A stretch of DNA of 64,000 nt from NCBI GenBank assembly GCA_032622095.1, contig CP136067.1, forward strand, positions 197,312,052-197,376,051. The letters run 5' to 3'. The notes beneath the pieces were generated by a model. It saw only the letters and a list, made by a program, of their open reading frames with translations, was not told the DNA's origin and did no database searches. This stretch comes from Siphonodentalium dalli (taxonomy: Eukaryota > Mollusca > Scaphopoda > Gadilida > Siphonodentaliidae). Below, in pieces: positions 40,966-53,925 of the stretch; position 1 is the first letter of the stretch; every line of letters begins with the position of its first letter. The translations under genes and the position numbers were made by a program.

Positions 40966-41857
40966 AATAGAATTATGTATTGGTTGAAATGTCCCCTTGT
41001 GAAATTAGGTGCCAACTATCACGGCTTTGAGTGAGGTATTCGTTTTCGCGTTGTCGTTTTGGCGAAACTAAACGACTGTCTCTACCTCGATTTATAGGGA
41101 CGTGGATATATAATTATAGGGGGCATCCGTCGTGGTGGAATTCCATTTGCACAACCTGATTGGATTGGAATCGTCACTGGTAACTCAATATTCCCATGTG
41201 TTCAGCTGATTTAAGGCGAATATATCAAATTGATCAATGCTGTCAGTCGCACAGTAAGTTTTTTCAGCACACGGGATATCTGAACAAATAAAATTAGCCG
41301 AGAAAAAACTCTATACGCCAGGTTCAATGACAAATCGATACTGTCTTGGCGGCCGGACTATTTAAGGATTTCCATGTTTTGAAATTTTCCTTTTCCAGTC
41401 TATACAGATCATTTCAGGTAATTTCTCAGTTGTAATTTGAACCACTTCTATCTTTCAGTTGCGGATTTATCAAGACACTAAACGTGAGGTTTCAACTGCG
41501 ACTGGACAACACAGATACAATCATCTTAATTACAGAACGACAACGGAACGATGCAACAAGCATACAAATGTTCAAACACATTTTATACCACGCATTATAA
41601 ACTGATTCGCACCCCTCGACCAATGAAATTGCTTGAATTGCTGAACAATAATCCTTGTATGAATCTGTATTTCTGCGGACCGAAAATATTAATCTGAACA
41701 ATGGTGTCATTGGAAAACAATCAACGCTCAGGAATTAAACGCTTGCAAACTTGGGGTAGGTGTGAAATCACACCGCGAATATATTGTAAGTGATCACGTG
41801 GCGTTGGGATTGGATTGTGAACTCGCTCCAGTGTACAGTGATTTCCAAATGTTTGGC

Positions 41858-41873
41858 GGGGGGGGGGGGGGGG
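41858..41873. repeat. G homopolymer, 16 bases
   Basis: Shorter partner of 36594-36614. Confidence 0.9.
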
Positions 41874-42021
41874 TGGTCAGTAAAACGAAAATCTTAGAAT
41901 CTTCAAATATATAGTATTCAAGATGTGATTCGGAATATAGTAGAAGTACAACACAATAATAATCCACAATGCGTTATTGTACATGTCAATTCACATATCT
42001 TAGAACATCACGCACATTAGT

Positions 42022-43552
42022 TCATCCACTCAGTTTAACCTGTGTCACTTTACCCTTCCATGTGTACACAAATTCGTCAATGCAGTCCGGAATTTCCACA
42101 CTCAGTCGTTTGCCAGTTTGACTAACCGTCAAATTATGTCCACCCACACAACACAAAGATGTCTCCTTCGGAATCAAAAGGGTGGGTTCCTCTGCCTTTA
42201 CCGAACTTTCGGCAGTAACTTTTGTAGGTGGGGGCGCAAGCGCAGTACTTACTTCTAGCTTTCGCTTCACGCTGACTCGTTTGTAGACGTCCACTGCATT
42301 CGAACGATGTCCACTGATCGATTTCACAGTTTTGTCATCAAAACCTTGGTCATATAAGGTAGTGACACAAGTAACTTTTCCTGAATGATTTGTGATATTT
42401 CTCCCTTCCATACTTATTCCAGAAGAAATAAAAAGAGTTTTCATCATTTTGGATAATGTGTTTTTACCAACCGGTTGCTGTCCAAAACGTGGTTTATTGT
42501 CCTCTGATAGTTTCACAAGTGGCTTCCTATAGAATGGTCCATTTTCAGGAATCGAAGATAAATACAATGACATTAACTTTACAAAACATCTGGGGTTTTC
42601 TTTCAACTCAAAATGTTCAATCTGTTTTGGTTTCACGCCACGCTGGTTCAAACCACCTTGAACATTTTTGGAACTTCGGCCCTGGAACATTATTGTATTC
42701 AGTTCAACTTCTGTGTCAAAGAAGCTTTGAATTGTGATGAATCTAAATCACGGTGCTCATCCATAGCTCTCATTCCAAAACACTTGCAGTTATAAAAAAA
42801 CACTGCATTAAACAGTCCCTGTGCGCTATCCAAGCTAAACGTTCCGGTATCCCAAAATGCAAGTTCGTCCTTGGGTAAAATGGGATCAGCATGTTTCTGG
42901 GGCACACCTACACCCTCGGCCGTCAACTTCTTCATTCGACAATCAATCGATTTTCTAAAGTTTACAAATGTTGTATCAGTCTTTGAAAACATACGTGTCT
43001 CCACGTGACCAACGTTCCGCAGTTCCCGCTGAATGCTGGAGGCAATATTCATGAGGGTAGATGACGGGTAATCACTTCCATCTTTTCTACGAATTTCAGT
43101 GATGAATCTTTCTAACCAAAAATCCATAACGGGTAACGGAATTTCAGATGTTATTTCCAGAGGCACCAGCGAATTCGCCTCTATCATTGTTGTCTCCAGT
43201 GAATTTCTATGTTCGGCCCACTCTCGCCAAACGTTTAATCCCCATGACGTTGAGTATCTAGTGTTTCGTGGATACATTGGCGGTAACGGTTTTGGAGTTC
43301 ATCGCCATCAACTGGTGCCGCAAATCTGCTATTTGCGATGGTCGGACTTCCATATGAAGCCATATCAACTGTCGTTAAATCCAAATCGTCCCAATGATTT
43401 TCAAGTGAAAAATCGCCAGTTGATAAATCCATTTGAAATAGTCGTGTTATACCAGTAATCAAACTAAGAAATGATATTGTGAGCGGACTGAAGCGTGATA
43501 TACTAATATAAGGTGGCAAATTCATTGGGTCAATAGAATGAGTTTCTTTCAA
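42022..43552 (-). pseudogene. Crypton-like tyrosine recombinase, copy 2
   Basis: Same protein as copy 1 with the same internal frameshift near 42704-42729. A further one-base deletion near 43271 (GGATACA for GGGACACA) breaks the N-terminal part, so the reading is in three pieces: 43235-43552, 42699-43277 and 42022-42690. It is more decayed than copy 1. Confidence 0.88.
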
Positions 43553-43702
43553 ATTGAGTACTCACGGTCGAGTATATAGTGAATATGTCGGTGCTAAATT
43601 AACTCTGCTCACATGTGATTGATCTGATAGGTTATCATACGTAATTGATATTTTCAATGACAATCTGTTCCTCGGGGTGCGAATCAGTTCATAAATATGT
43701 TG

Positions 43703-43793
43703 TTACCCGCTTGGGTGTCTGTACAAGGAATATAGACCTCGGCAGCTCCGCTGCCTTGGTCTATATTCCTTGTACAGACACCCAAGCGGGTAA
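43703..43793. repeat. 91-bp hairpin, copy 2
   Basis: Identical to 38445-38535. Confidence 0.85.
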
Positions 43794-44048
43794 TAACCTA
43801 TACTTATTGGTGGAAAATGTAATTCAAATTAGGTAAATATATACCATCGGACAAAATATCGGAAGGACATACATGTATATTTAAGGACAACATAGTTAAC
43901 TGTAATTCCCAATTCAGCGCCGGAGCCTTTCGATTGTAGTTGCGCTGTGGGAGGACTATATGTTGCTATATCGGCTGCAACAGATTCCTCGCATGTCCTA
44001 TCTTCCGAGCTGTTCCACTCTTCATATCAATAGTTCGAACAAATTATT

Positions 44049-44989
44049 GTCGACTGCGTTGGAAGAATGTCTAACATACGAGAACGTGGAGACGGACACC
44101 ATGCTGGGGAGTCCAGATCTCCGGTGTGTTCTTACATGTAATTGCATGGAGTTAGCCCCAACTCAAACTGATTACTTAACCAAAGGACACACGCCGATTA
44201 TACTATTGCTCGCTCGAGGTATATTCAGGTTCAGAGTTGTGCAGTTCTGGACCAGGAACAAGTCTATTCAACAAGAGACATTGAGTGCGCTAAAATAAAC
44301 AGACAGGAGAGTGGCAGAAACAATGACAGACGACATCTAGATACCAATTTTCATTTACTAAGCAATTATATCAAATTCGAGATGGAAATATGTTATTAAA
44401 ATGTACTTTGACTTCTATGAAGTAGAAACTTAGACAATATTGTTGTCGATTTTCGCGATTTAGACTGGTCATTGTTCCAATCGAAGCAGCGCTCGATTCG
44501 TAGAAATCTCACCATTTCTGCTATACTATAGTCTGTTTCAGAGTAGTACCCTTCAATAAATTCAACAAAAGTTATTTAAAAAAAACAAAAAAACATGTGG
44601 TAGCCTAATTAAAGTGTATGCCTTATTCTAATTCGGACATATATTCCAAATTACATGCTGCATATTCATTTAAGAAACGAAGGTATTAAATAAACCCGAC
44701 TTCACACATCTCTTAAATCTGTTCTTGGAGCCGACATCGGCTTACACTCTTTGGTGTATCCCCAGTATACTATAACCGGTGTTAGTTTCCACATCTAAAA
44801 ACAGGTCGTAATTTCATATTAGAATCAGAAAAACTTGTACGTATATATAATAAATAATCAACAATGAAGAATTTATAAAGGGCAGATTATTTTGGGTTGA
44901 ATATGGGGTAAGCGGTAAGTAATTGAGAGAAATTAGACCGAAATCGCATATTCACGAATGTAAGATGGATAACTCTAAAATAAAGTGGT
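44049..44989. other. Unique flank right of the duplication
   Basis: An open frame (43960-44298, plus) runs from copy 2 into the unique flank for 112 codons. In copy 1 the same frame is cut at the junction. It matches no family I know, so it is not called as a gene. The rest shows nothing recognisable. Confidence 0.4.
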
Positions 44990-45190
44990 TATTATCCATC
45001 TTACACCCGCAATTTGTCTGTTTGAGCACGAGGTAGTGGCCCACCAAAAATTAACAAACTTCAAAAATCGATATCTGATCACCCTGAGCTTTGACGGGTG
45101 GGTTCCTCGACTCGAATCAAATATTTTTTACCCCCAAAGCCAAAGAAATAGTAATTTAGGAGCGTCTAATCGGATTGAGTACCTTTAATA
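44990..45190. mobile_element. Partial family A MITE
   Basis: Carries TTATCCATCTTACACCCGCA, GGCCCACCAA, GACGGGTGGGTTCCTCGACT and GAGTACCTTTAA, the right half of the family. Confidence 0.7.
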
Positions 45191-47714
45191 ATGTATGTCA
45201 CTGCAGGTGAAGGCGCCAGTTCGAGATTGCACGATTTACGTGACTTTGGTGAGCAATTTTGCTTTGCGTCACTTACAATAATGAAATTGTCATATTTATT
45301 GCGATATCGGGTCACAACATTCATAAAACATCATGCAATCTTGAGCTGCATTGGAACCCCCAGATATGAACTTGACTATTACGGAACATGTATTAACAAT
45401 GATATATTCCCTGTTCGATGTTGGAATATGTCTACATGTATATGGGGGTATAGCCAGAGTAGAGATTTATGGCATGATCTAACATATACAGACTATTTCA
45501 TGACTGGTGCAAACTTAATGCATGGATAGAGGGCATCACACCAGAAAAAGTGCAATGCCAAGGTTGGCATATGCCCCGACTATCAGATTAGATCGAGAGT
45601 GGACAATGCAGAATGTTTCTGCGGATGGAATTGTTTTTGTGTGGTTTATGTTCAAGAATGTCCGTAACCATAGTATAAATATATGAAGTTTCACTCATAT
45701 CCCTTATAAACAATACTCTGATAAACCACGATAAACACACCGTGGTATTTACCGTGGCGATTGGAACGGGTAAAATTGTGTAATTTTTACCACGGTGTTA
45801 CGCTGGTAATATTTGTCAAGTGAATCGTCACCATATGGTGAAATGTATTCACCAAGGTATTTTACCGGAATGTATGTGGAATAATTATACCAGGGCAATT
45901 TACTTTGGTAGTACTTCGGTTTAAGATGCCTTAACATTTGAGACAACGGATCTCATGAATTTGACATGTGATTACATAAAGTGTTAAACTCCTCTGGACT
46001 TACTAGCCTAATTTTATTTATAAGAATATTCTTGCACAATTCTGTTAACTTTTGAGTATGACACTTGTTTTCCTCTGATTGACGAACACAATATGATTTT
46101 ATTCTCACAGAAGATACAGAAAACACATCAGCTGCATAATGTGCTATTGTGAAATAGAGTTATTGCTCATGTCCGTGTAAAATATATGGATAAAAGCCAC
46201 GTAAAACCCACGTGAAAAGGGCAAACCATTGTACATTTCAAGTAAAGGCATTGCGTACCCACTTCGATCCTGGTGTATTACCATTACATACACAACATAA
46301 CCAACATGGGACGTATGTACCAGCAATTTTGAGTTTGATTGGACTCCAGCTTGCAGAGTTGTTTCGACTTTTTACATTTTACATTTTACGGGAGTAAAGG
46401 GGGGTACACTATGCCTTTACTTGGAACTTACACGACCGTACTTTTTGCGTGGGCTTTACGTGGCTTTTACCAGATTATCTACCATTGTTTACCATTGTTT
46501 TACCAGAGTATAATTTGTTACAGCATGACTCCATCAATAATTTACTAGAGTATGTTCTCATTTACTGGGTTTTACTCATGTATGTCCTGTTTCACAAGCA
46601 TTTACAAGAGTAAAGTTGGGTACAGCAGGCCTTTACTTGGAATTTACAAGGGTATGTCCTTTTACATGGACTAGCTTTACCAGAGTATATCATTATTTAC
46701 CTGACTTTACCATATTTTACCAGGGTAGAGCCATGTAGACAATGGTTTACCTGGCTTTTATCGGAGTGTTTTTGAGAGAGATTGGCTATCACTATACCAA
46801 AGCTATCTTTATATCAAACCGCTGGAACATGATTACAAGCAATGTGGGGGAAATAGCTTTCCTTTCCGCGTCCACACAGACCAATAACTCTGGCAAATAC
46901 GTACGGACGAACGAAGACCTCTGAATGTATAATTTCATCGATGCTGGTCTATTAGCAATCGTACTAACATGTACACTAAATCCGGTCATAAATTCATTTT
47001 CATTATACAAACCATGTTGTTTGCATCGTTCGTATAGCACACGAGTGTATTTTGCACTAATTCATGGACCAAATTCATTCATGTGTTGCATATATTCTGT
47101 TGAGGATAAAAGGAGATGGTCCCATAAATAGCCGGACTTAGTGTACAGTCCTTTGAGTATAATCATTGATACTGGACTTACAACACAAAATGTCAGTTCT
47201 GGGTGATAAATTAGAAGTCCATTGAGTGTCATGACGCCATTATAATGGACGCACGAACCACGTAGTATAAGTGGGTATTATTTCCCCACCCCACGTACCG
47301 CTACAAACTGCTTCCCTCTTGAAGTATTTCATATTTTTCGTCAATTTATTTTTCAAGTATTTATTGATCGTCCTTTATGTTACAAATCTTCCTCTGAGCT
47401 GAAAGTATGAGCTATCTTTTTACGGTCCCAGTTTTAGCACAAATTTAAATCCTATATGGTCCTGATGGAACAACATTTTAACCCGCCATTCTTGTCCTCA
47501 TTTACTATACTTGTATTATGTTATAAACATGCAGGCGGTATATACCATAGTTATGTTCAATTACATGTAACATGGTATATAGATCTGCATGCGGTTGTCG
47601 ACCGGATCCAAACCAAGGTGATTTTACATGGTGTCTCTGTTAATGAGGGTTCTGTAACATTTTACGGGACCATTTCCTTACTAAATACTTATAGATGAGA
47701 AGTTGCCTCAGTAA
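45191..47714. repeat. Repeat-rich spacer with TTTACCAGAGTA words
   Basis: TTTACC/GGTAAA words with GAGTA or CGTGG recur irregularly in 45740-45920 and 46150-46790, a degenerate low-complexity array. 46990-47160 recurs inverted at about 53280-53460 (shared CATGTTGTTTGCATCGTTC, GGAGATGGTCCCA). No gene was recognised. Confidence 0.55.
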
Positions 47715-47785
47715 ATGTTCAGATAATAAGTTCAACAAACGGCCATACAACCATAGGCCGTTTGTTGAACTTATTATCTGAACAT
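47715..47785. repeat. Perfect hairpin, 30-bp arms
   Basis: ATGTTCAGATAATAAGTTCA (first 20 bases of the 30-bp arm) is mirrored at 47756-47785 around an 11-base loop. A related half lies at 51878-51900. Confidence 0.85.
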
Positions 47786-49556
47786 GTCCCACCGATGATT
47801 AATCCGTTTTTGGAACAATGAGTTTTGTCTTGGAGAGCAGTATATATCGCACTATAACTAATGCGCCCATGTATTACAATCGACAGTAAAGACTAACATG
47901 CTTCTCCGATATTTTTTTAATCTCCGTGACCACAAAAAAATAAAAAAACCCAGCACAAATCAAAATTTAGCTCTTATAGATTTAATTCATATTTAATCAT
48001 AGAGGACGCCGATCATCTGAGAGGAAGATTTTGCGTTGTGAACTTGTGATTATATAATAAAATTAATGTCGGTTATATATAAAATCAATTTATCAGAACA
48101 ATCTCCCCATATTTTGGCCTGAAATGGAAATGCACGTCCAAGTGTTGCCGAATTGACCAAATTTTGACCAATATTGGAGGGGAGGGGGTGATGGCGGGTG
48201 GGATATGGGGGTCCCAACATCCCACTATCACTACACCCCAATGTACTGACAGTGGGTGGGATATGGGGGTCCCAACATCCCACTATCACTACACCCCAAT
48301 GTACTGACAGTGGCCGATACATACCACAGTAGCGAATACATATATGTGTGCTGCCTTCTACTATATATGCTGTAATTGGGTGATAACGATTTACTCGCTC
48401 AATGAGTATGTCAGGACACATCATAGTGTGGTCGTGGGAGAGTTGAATCCGGAAGAAATTGGATACAAGCTGATTTTGGTGTCATTCGACAAGGAACAAC
48501 ATCAGAAACAACATATCCAAAATCCACAAAAATTCGCTCATGGAAAATTCAAGATCCAAAATGGCACCCAAAATGTTGGTATCGGAAAATACTGAATTTC
48601 TGTGATATGTGATCCAATTAATGCCAAATTAGTAATAAATTGATATATACACAATCAATGCTTAGTCGTAAAGTATATATGTAGAATGTCTGTCCCAAAA
48701 TGCCGCCAAATTAATAAAATCGAATGAAATTTACATTTTGTGCATAATTGAATATCTAGTTATATAAGAGTGAACAAACGCTCGAATTATGCGAGGAAGA
48801 ATGGTTGCCGAGTATAAGAGAAACTATTTATCAGAGTTGTACGAATTCTCTCTAATGTATCTCATGAGAGAGCAAAGGAAAGCAGGATCCCATGGAACGG
48901 TTAATCTGGGCATTTGGGCGCCCCGAATCGGGCAAAATAATGCAGTTTTTTCTGTACTGTTTATCTTGAATCGTGTGATATATGAGCAAATAGACAGTTA
49001 AATATAAAATGGTAGTGATGCATTGATTTTGTGACCATTTCTAGAAACAGAAATACATGTACTCAGAGCAGTCTCACGAATGTGGCCGATCATAATTTGT
49101 TTTATATCTATAACATCAAATCTTTAAACATTCAATACTATAGAACTGTATGAGAAATATTCATATAGGACTGGGCAAAATGTGTGGATCCTATTGTCCG
49201 TGTCTCAAAATAGTAGTCATAGTTGCATCCGAGCAAGTGATGAAACACGAATATTTCACTTTTATCCCAAGAATGCACGGTTGTATAATATGAACTCAAT
49301 TTATCAAAACACAGGCGTGCCATATACTATCTTCAATAAATTCTAAACTTGACCAATCTTGCCTACACATATGTGACATTATATTTGGATGCATTCACCA
49401 AGGCCACAAATGCGTGACACTAAGTTTTCTGCAAACGCATGGCCGCTTTTACTCTTCTCCCTAATTTTACACATAGCTGCTACACACAAAACCATGCACA
49501 AAATAGAAACATTGCGTGAATGCTGCTACTGAATGTTCAACGTTGAAATAAAACAT
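47786..49556. other. Spacer with a 60-bp tandem pair
   Basis: 48193-48312 is two copies of a unit of about 60 bp (GGTGGGATATGGGGGTCCCA, ACATCCCACTATCACTACAC). Otherwise AT-rich, with no domain or exon recognised. Confidence 0.6.
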
Positions 49557-49947
49557 TTAACCCTTTACCCAACAGAAGGGCCCTGTGCCAATGCATTCTC
49601 TTATATATGCGAGTCGACCATAGGTCGCCTCGCATATATAAGAGAATGCATTGGCTTAACACACTAAAAATTATAAAATTGTTAAAGAATGTAAGAAAAA
49701 ATGGTAAAAAAGTGTTAAAAAAATATTTGTTTTAGGCCAATGCATTCTCTTATATATGCGAGGCGACCTATGGTCGACTCGCATATATAAGAGAATGCAT
49801 TGGCACAGGGCATAACTGAAACTATCACAATGTGGTCAAGGAGCCGGTTCCAATGATATCCATATTTGTATGGTTCTATTGAGACAGACCGAAGATATTT
49901 TAGGCTGTTGAAGCTTTATTTGGCCGTTTTGTTGGGTAAAGGGTTAA
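49557..49947. mobile_element. Double-hairpin MITE, family B, copy 2
   Basis: 391 bp, inverted relative to 18275-18674, with the same TTAACCCTTTACCCAACA ends and two palindromes (about 49587-49655 and 49736-49803). The palindromes are nearly perfect here, so this copy may be younger. Confidence 0.87.
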
Positions 49948-51060
49948 ACAATGACAACCTGATATTTAGCACGAGTTATGGTAAGATATTTTCAAACAAA
50001 AAGATACTGAAAACTGATAAACTTGCATTTGTATTGACTTGTAGCAATTTCCAGTTGTAAAGTGTGGACTGAAGTAATTTGAACACAATTGTCTACTAAG
50101 AAACCAGTTTGGAAGCAGCATGACAGTTAGTCTTACATAAACTTTACGATGTACCGTCTCTTTGATCTGGTGAGATGCGGTGCTAATATATAGTGTTTTA
50201 TTACAGTATTATGAGCATTGCAACATACGTGTATGGTTTATGATCACGCAGAGTGTTGACAATTTCGGAAATGTATGCTAGTATTTTTACCGCAAGAGTA
50301 TGTACTTCAGTTTCTGGGTTACATTAAATAATTACTCACCATGCCGAATGTGCGGCGAAACATTACTTCGTGTGTTGCATGCCCGATATTATTATTTTTG
50401 GCTGGATAGCTGGATGTTGGATAAACAGAAAACCCAAACTTTAAAGAGGTACATCATTGGGGATTTGACTTGCGTTGCAGTGACCGGTAAATCCTTCAGA
50501 AGGATTATGTTTAATGATATATGTACTTTTAAAGATATTTAACAACATACTTGTATAATAACAATACGTATTTTCACTCCTAGGTTGTTATCCAATATGT
50601 TGCTGTCTGCGTGATTATTATGGCTTTGAGTTGCGGCCATTTTGACAGCCATTTCATGGCCGCGATTGTATTATTTTCTGTCCGTGTCACTGTACATTCG
50701 CCCCGTAGTCTAATTTCACATAAACTGGTATAACTGCGTAATTCCCATGCCATAATAGATCGTATACTGACTTATTTCGAGAACTGATGAAATATAGACA
50801 ACGTTTCTCTAAAGCGGATTTTTGCGGATATTGGATATGTTGATCATGAGGCTTTTTCCGCGTCGAATGACACCAAAAATAAGATTGTATCCAATTTCAT
50901 CCGGGTTGATCCCCACATTCAGGTTCAACGACCACACTATTAACCCTGGCGGACTGTTGACTTTTAGTCATCACGTAGATATATAGCATTTTATTCACCA
51001 GCCTGCAGAACAAACCAACTATTTCCATGATTGCTTGTAATTTTACATGATCGTGACAAT
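49948..51060. other. Spacer including a dispersed repeat
   Basis: 50590-50745 is the inverted partner of 13160-13330 (GCGGCCATTTTGACAGCCAT). No gene was recognised. Confidence 0.5.
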
Positions 51061-51130
51061 CCCAAATATTAAAGATGCATAATCCGATATAAATTACTAT
51101 TTCTTCGCTTAGAGGGTAAAAACTACTAGA
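51061..51130. mobile_element. Family A MITE end fragment
   Basis: TTAAAGATGCATAATCCGAT followed by AAATTACTATTTCTTCGCTT, then the match stops. Confidence 0.6.
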
Positions 51131-51138
51131 CTAGAAAA

Positions 51139-51610
51139 AATAACGGTACCTTATCTTAACAGCATCAGTTTGCCCTAACAGCATCATATGAAGTCAGTAG
51201 GACCCAATCATCATCATAGCACATTAGCAGGACCACTTGACCAGGGGTGATAACTGGTGATCAACAATAGTCATCAATTTTTGAAAAATATACTAATGTC
51301 TGCACTGGTTTTTTTAAAACGACATGAATAACTATCTTGATCATTGTCGAATTTCAACAACCAATACAACCAATACAACCAGTATTAGAAATATTTTGCT
51401 ATAGATATGTTTTTGAATATTTGATATGCATTATGGCTTTTCCTGGATATGTTCAGATTATCGGAACACAGAGAAAAAGTCAAATTAAAAAAATATAACG
51501 GTACTTTTTATTTACAGCATCAGTTTGCCCCAACCGCATCATAGCAATTCAGCAGGACCCACCCAGCATCATAGCACATTAGCAGGACCACTTGACCAGG
51601 GGTGTGTAAG
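51139..51610. repeat. Direct repeat pair of about 110 bp
   Basis: 51139-51255 and 51503-51608 share CAGCATCAGTTTGCCC, CATAGCACATTAGCAGGACC and ACTTGACCAGGGGTG. The unique sequence between them is unremarkable. Confidence 0.8.
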
Positions 51611-52179
51611 TGGTCATGAAAAATATAACAACGCCTGTTGAGTTGAGATAGGGAACATGTAGACTCATACATGCACTATTAATTGGGGCTCGGATTCCCC
51701 TTTCTTTATCCTTTTCCATACTACGTGAAATTCTCCCACTCAGTTATAAAAAAATAATACATTAGAATGGTGTATTTATATATTCATCTGGAGGTATTTT
51801 CAGGAAAAATAAGCAGACGACAGATAATAAAAATGTAGAAGGAGTCCTATTTATTGGATGGAAATACTCAGATAGTAAGTTCAACAAACGATCGCTTCAT
51901 TTATTCGTGTTTATTTCCTCACGGTAATTAATCATCTTCCCATTATGTATATAGCCAGCAAAAACCAAATGTTATCACTGTGATATAATGTTCATACTGA
52001 GATCAAAGAAGCATATGTGACTTTGATTGTGTTATAAAATCTTCGTTCATTAGGGGACGCCACATAAGCTTTGGCGTGACATAATTAATATCATAAACTA
52101 AAGGACGTTAACGTTACTAAGTCTTGTCTGAGCTAACACAAAACTTATAATATTAAAGGCACACATGTTTGATATATAT
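51611..52179. other. Spacer, nothing recognised
   Basis: AT-rich. It contains only the half hairpin word AGTTCAACAAACGATCG near 51880. Confidence 0.4.
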
Positions 52180-52505
52180 TTATATATCACTAGTTGGTGT
52201 GCCCGACTTCGTCCGGGCTATTTAGGGATTACTTTGTTTGGAGAAAGAAAAAACAACGTTCAAAAGTATCAAGAGAAAGAAAAACAATTGATCTACTAAT
52301 TCAAAGTGAAAATTTAATGTTGAACAATACTGAGCGAACAACCCGATTTGACCCGTCCAAAACACTCCCCGGACAAAAGTATCCATAGGTGTCAAATTTC
52401 GTAGAAATCCGTCCGGCAGTTTTCCCGGCCATTGCTAACAAACTGACAAACAGACAGACAGACAAACAGACAGAAGTCCCAAAATATATAGTAGATTTCG
52501 ACATT
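52180..52505. repeat. Dispersed repeat with CAGA microsatellite
   Basis: Begins near ACTAGTTGGTGTGCCCGACT and ends in (CAGACAGA)n followed by CAAAATATATAGTAGAT. This arrangement (conserved head, tetranucleotide run, ATATATAGTA end) is typical of short interspersed elements in many invertebrates. The class was not determined. Confidence 0.55.
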
Positions 52506-52519
52506 ATCATTCACATTAT

Positions 52520-53010
52520 AATGACTGCATCCACCCCACCCTCGATTATAATGACTGCACCACCCCAGTATAGTGACTGCATCAATCCGATTATAATGAC
52601 TGCACCACCCCGATTATAATGACTGCACCACTCCGATTATAATGACTGCACCATATCATACAGTTCCATATACTAGTTTGTTAAATCCTATGCCATGCGC
52701 CGACAAGTGGGTCCCTATATAAGCGGGAAAAGACTAATCAAATTGTCAAATTTATCCAGTGCCAATAATTTGGTCTACTCCACTACCCCCCAAAAAAAGC
52801 AACAATAAGAATCGAGACTCCACTTCTCCGCGCGTGGCTAAGGATAGGTATTGTTTATTGTCATTCAGTTTTGTTTGTTTTTTCTTTTCTTCGTACCATG
52901 TATATCTTGGTTGGAAGATTAAACATATCTATCTACCACCCCGATTACAATTACTCCATCCCCCCGATTATAATGACTGCACCCCTCCTTGCGTAATAGC
53001 TCATTCCACG
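52520..53010. repeat. ATTATAATGACTGCACCACC short tandem repeat
   Basis: At least six units of about 20-23 bp lie between 52516 and 52655, with two more near 52940-52985. Confidence 0.8.
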
Positions 53011-53279
53011 AAACCTACTCCATGCAGCAACGCCCGTATATATAGAGATCACATTCCACCAGTACAAAACCTTAAAACAAGAAAACAAGGCAGAGAATAT
53101 ATTTCTTTGTTAATATTTGTTCCTCGATAACCAACTTCCAATTGGGGGGTAGTCACAACTCGAGATTGCATGCTTTGTTGTGAGCATGGGAGCATACATC
53201 GTAATAAACATTGAATTAATTACCAGGGAGAAATTCCATAATTGTAAATCGATGCAAGCAAAATCGCTGACAAAGTCAC

Positions 53280-53570
53280 TTAAAGGGGGACTGTGCACTA
53301 AATCCAGACATTTGTGGGACCATCTCCTATTATACTCAACAGAATATATGTAGCAAATGAATGAATTTGAGCCATGGATCAATGCAAAATCCCTCGTGTG
53401 CTCTATGAACGATGCAAACAACATGGTAATTATAATGAAAATGACTTTAGACTCCAGTCATCAATTCATTTGGGGAGATACTGGGGAGATTTAAACTTAT
53501 TCGTTATACAGTTATTGGTCATGTATAAACTTATTCGTTATACAGTTATTGGTCATGTATAAACTTAGAC
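53280..53570. repeat. Dispersed repeat and a 36-bp doublet
   Basis: 53280-53460 is the inverted partner of 46990-47160. At 53491-53566 a 36-bp unit (TTATTCGTTATACAGTTATT, then GGTCATG) is present twice in tandem. Confidence 0.75.
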
Positions 53571-53752
53571 ATGTTTGAGAAACATTTCCTATAACAGGGC
53601 ACACACGAAGGCTGATTAAGATCTAAGCCCCATGATTTTTCAACAAAAATAATATATTTGTATTTTTAGATTTACTCGCTTGTATGTATTGTACCTGTTC
53701 GATGGATATGTTATTTAATGTTTGTTTGTTAATTCCACTGTATTACATGCAG

Positions 53753-53925
53753 CTTTTGGAGTGTGTGTTATGTGTTTGTTTTGGAGTGTGTGTTATGTGT
53801 GTGTTATGTGTTTGTTTTGGAGTGTGTGTTATGTGTGTGTTATGTGTGTGTTATGTGTTTGATTTGGAGTGTGTGTTATGTGTGTGTTATGTGTGTTATG
53901 TGTGTTTTATGTGTTTGTTTTGGTA
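53753..53925. repeat. GT-rich minisatellite
   Basis: Repeats of GTGTGTTATGTGTGTGTTAT and GTTTTGGAGTGTG. Long Cys/Val readings through it are repeat artefacts. Confidence 0.9.

Larger units (their letters stand above)
38796..44048. repeat. 5.26-kb tandem duplication, copy 2
   Basis: Direct repeat of 33527-38790, offset 5269 at the left end and 5258 at the right because of the indels. Right of 44048 the sequence is unique. Confidence 0.97.

Noticed and set aside
44040-44130. Second exon of the MyD88-like gene
   Set aside because: After the only nearby acceptor the phase-compatible frame meets a stop within about 15 codons, and the sequence does not resemble the MyD88 intermediate domain.
43960-44298. 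112-codon open frame crossing the right border of the duplication
   Set aside because: No recognisable domain, no splice context, and the frame is cut at the junction in copy 1.
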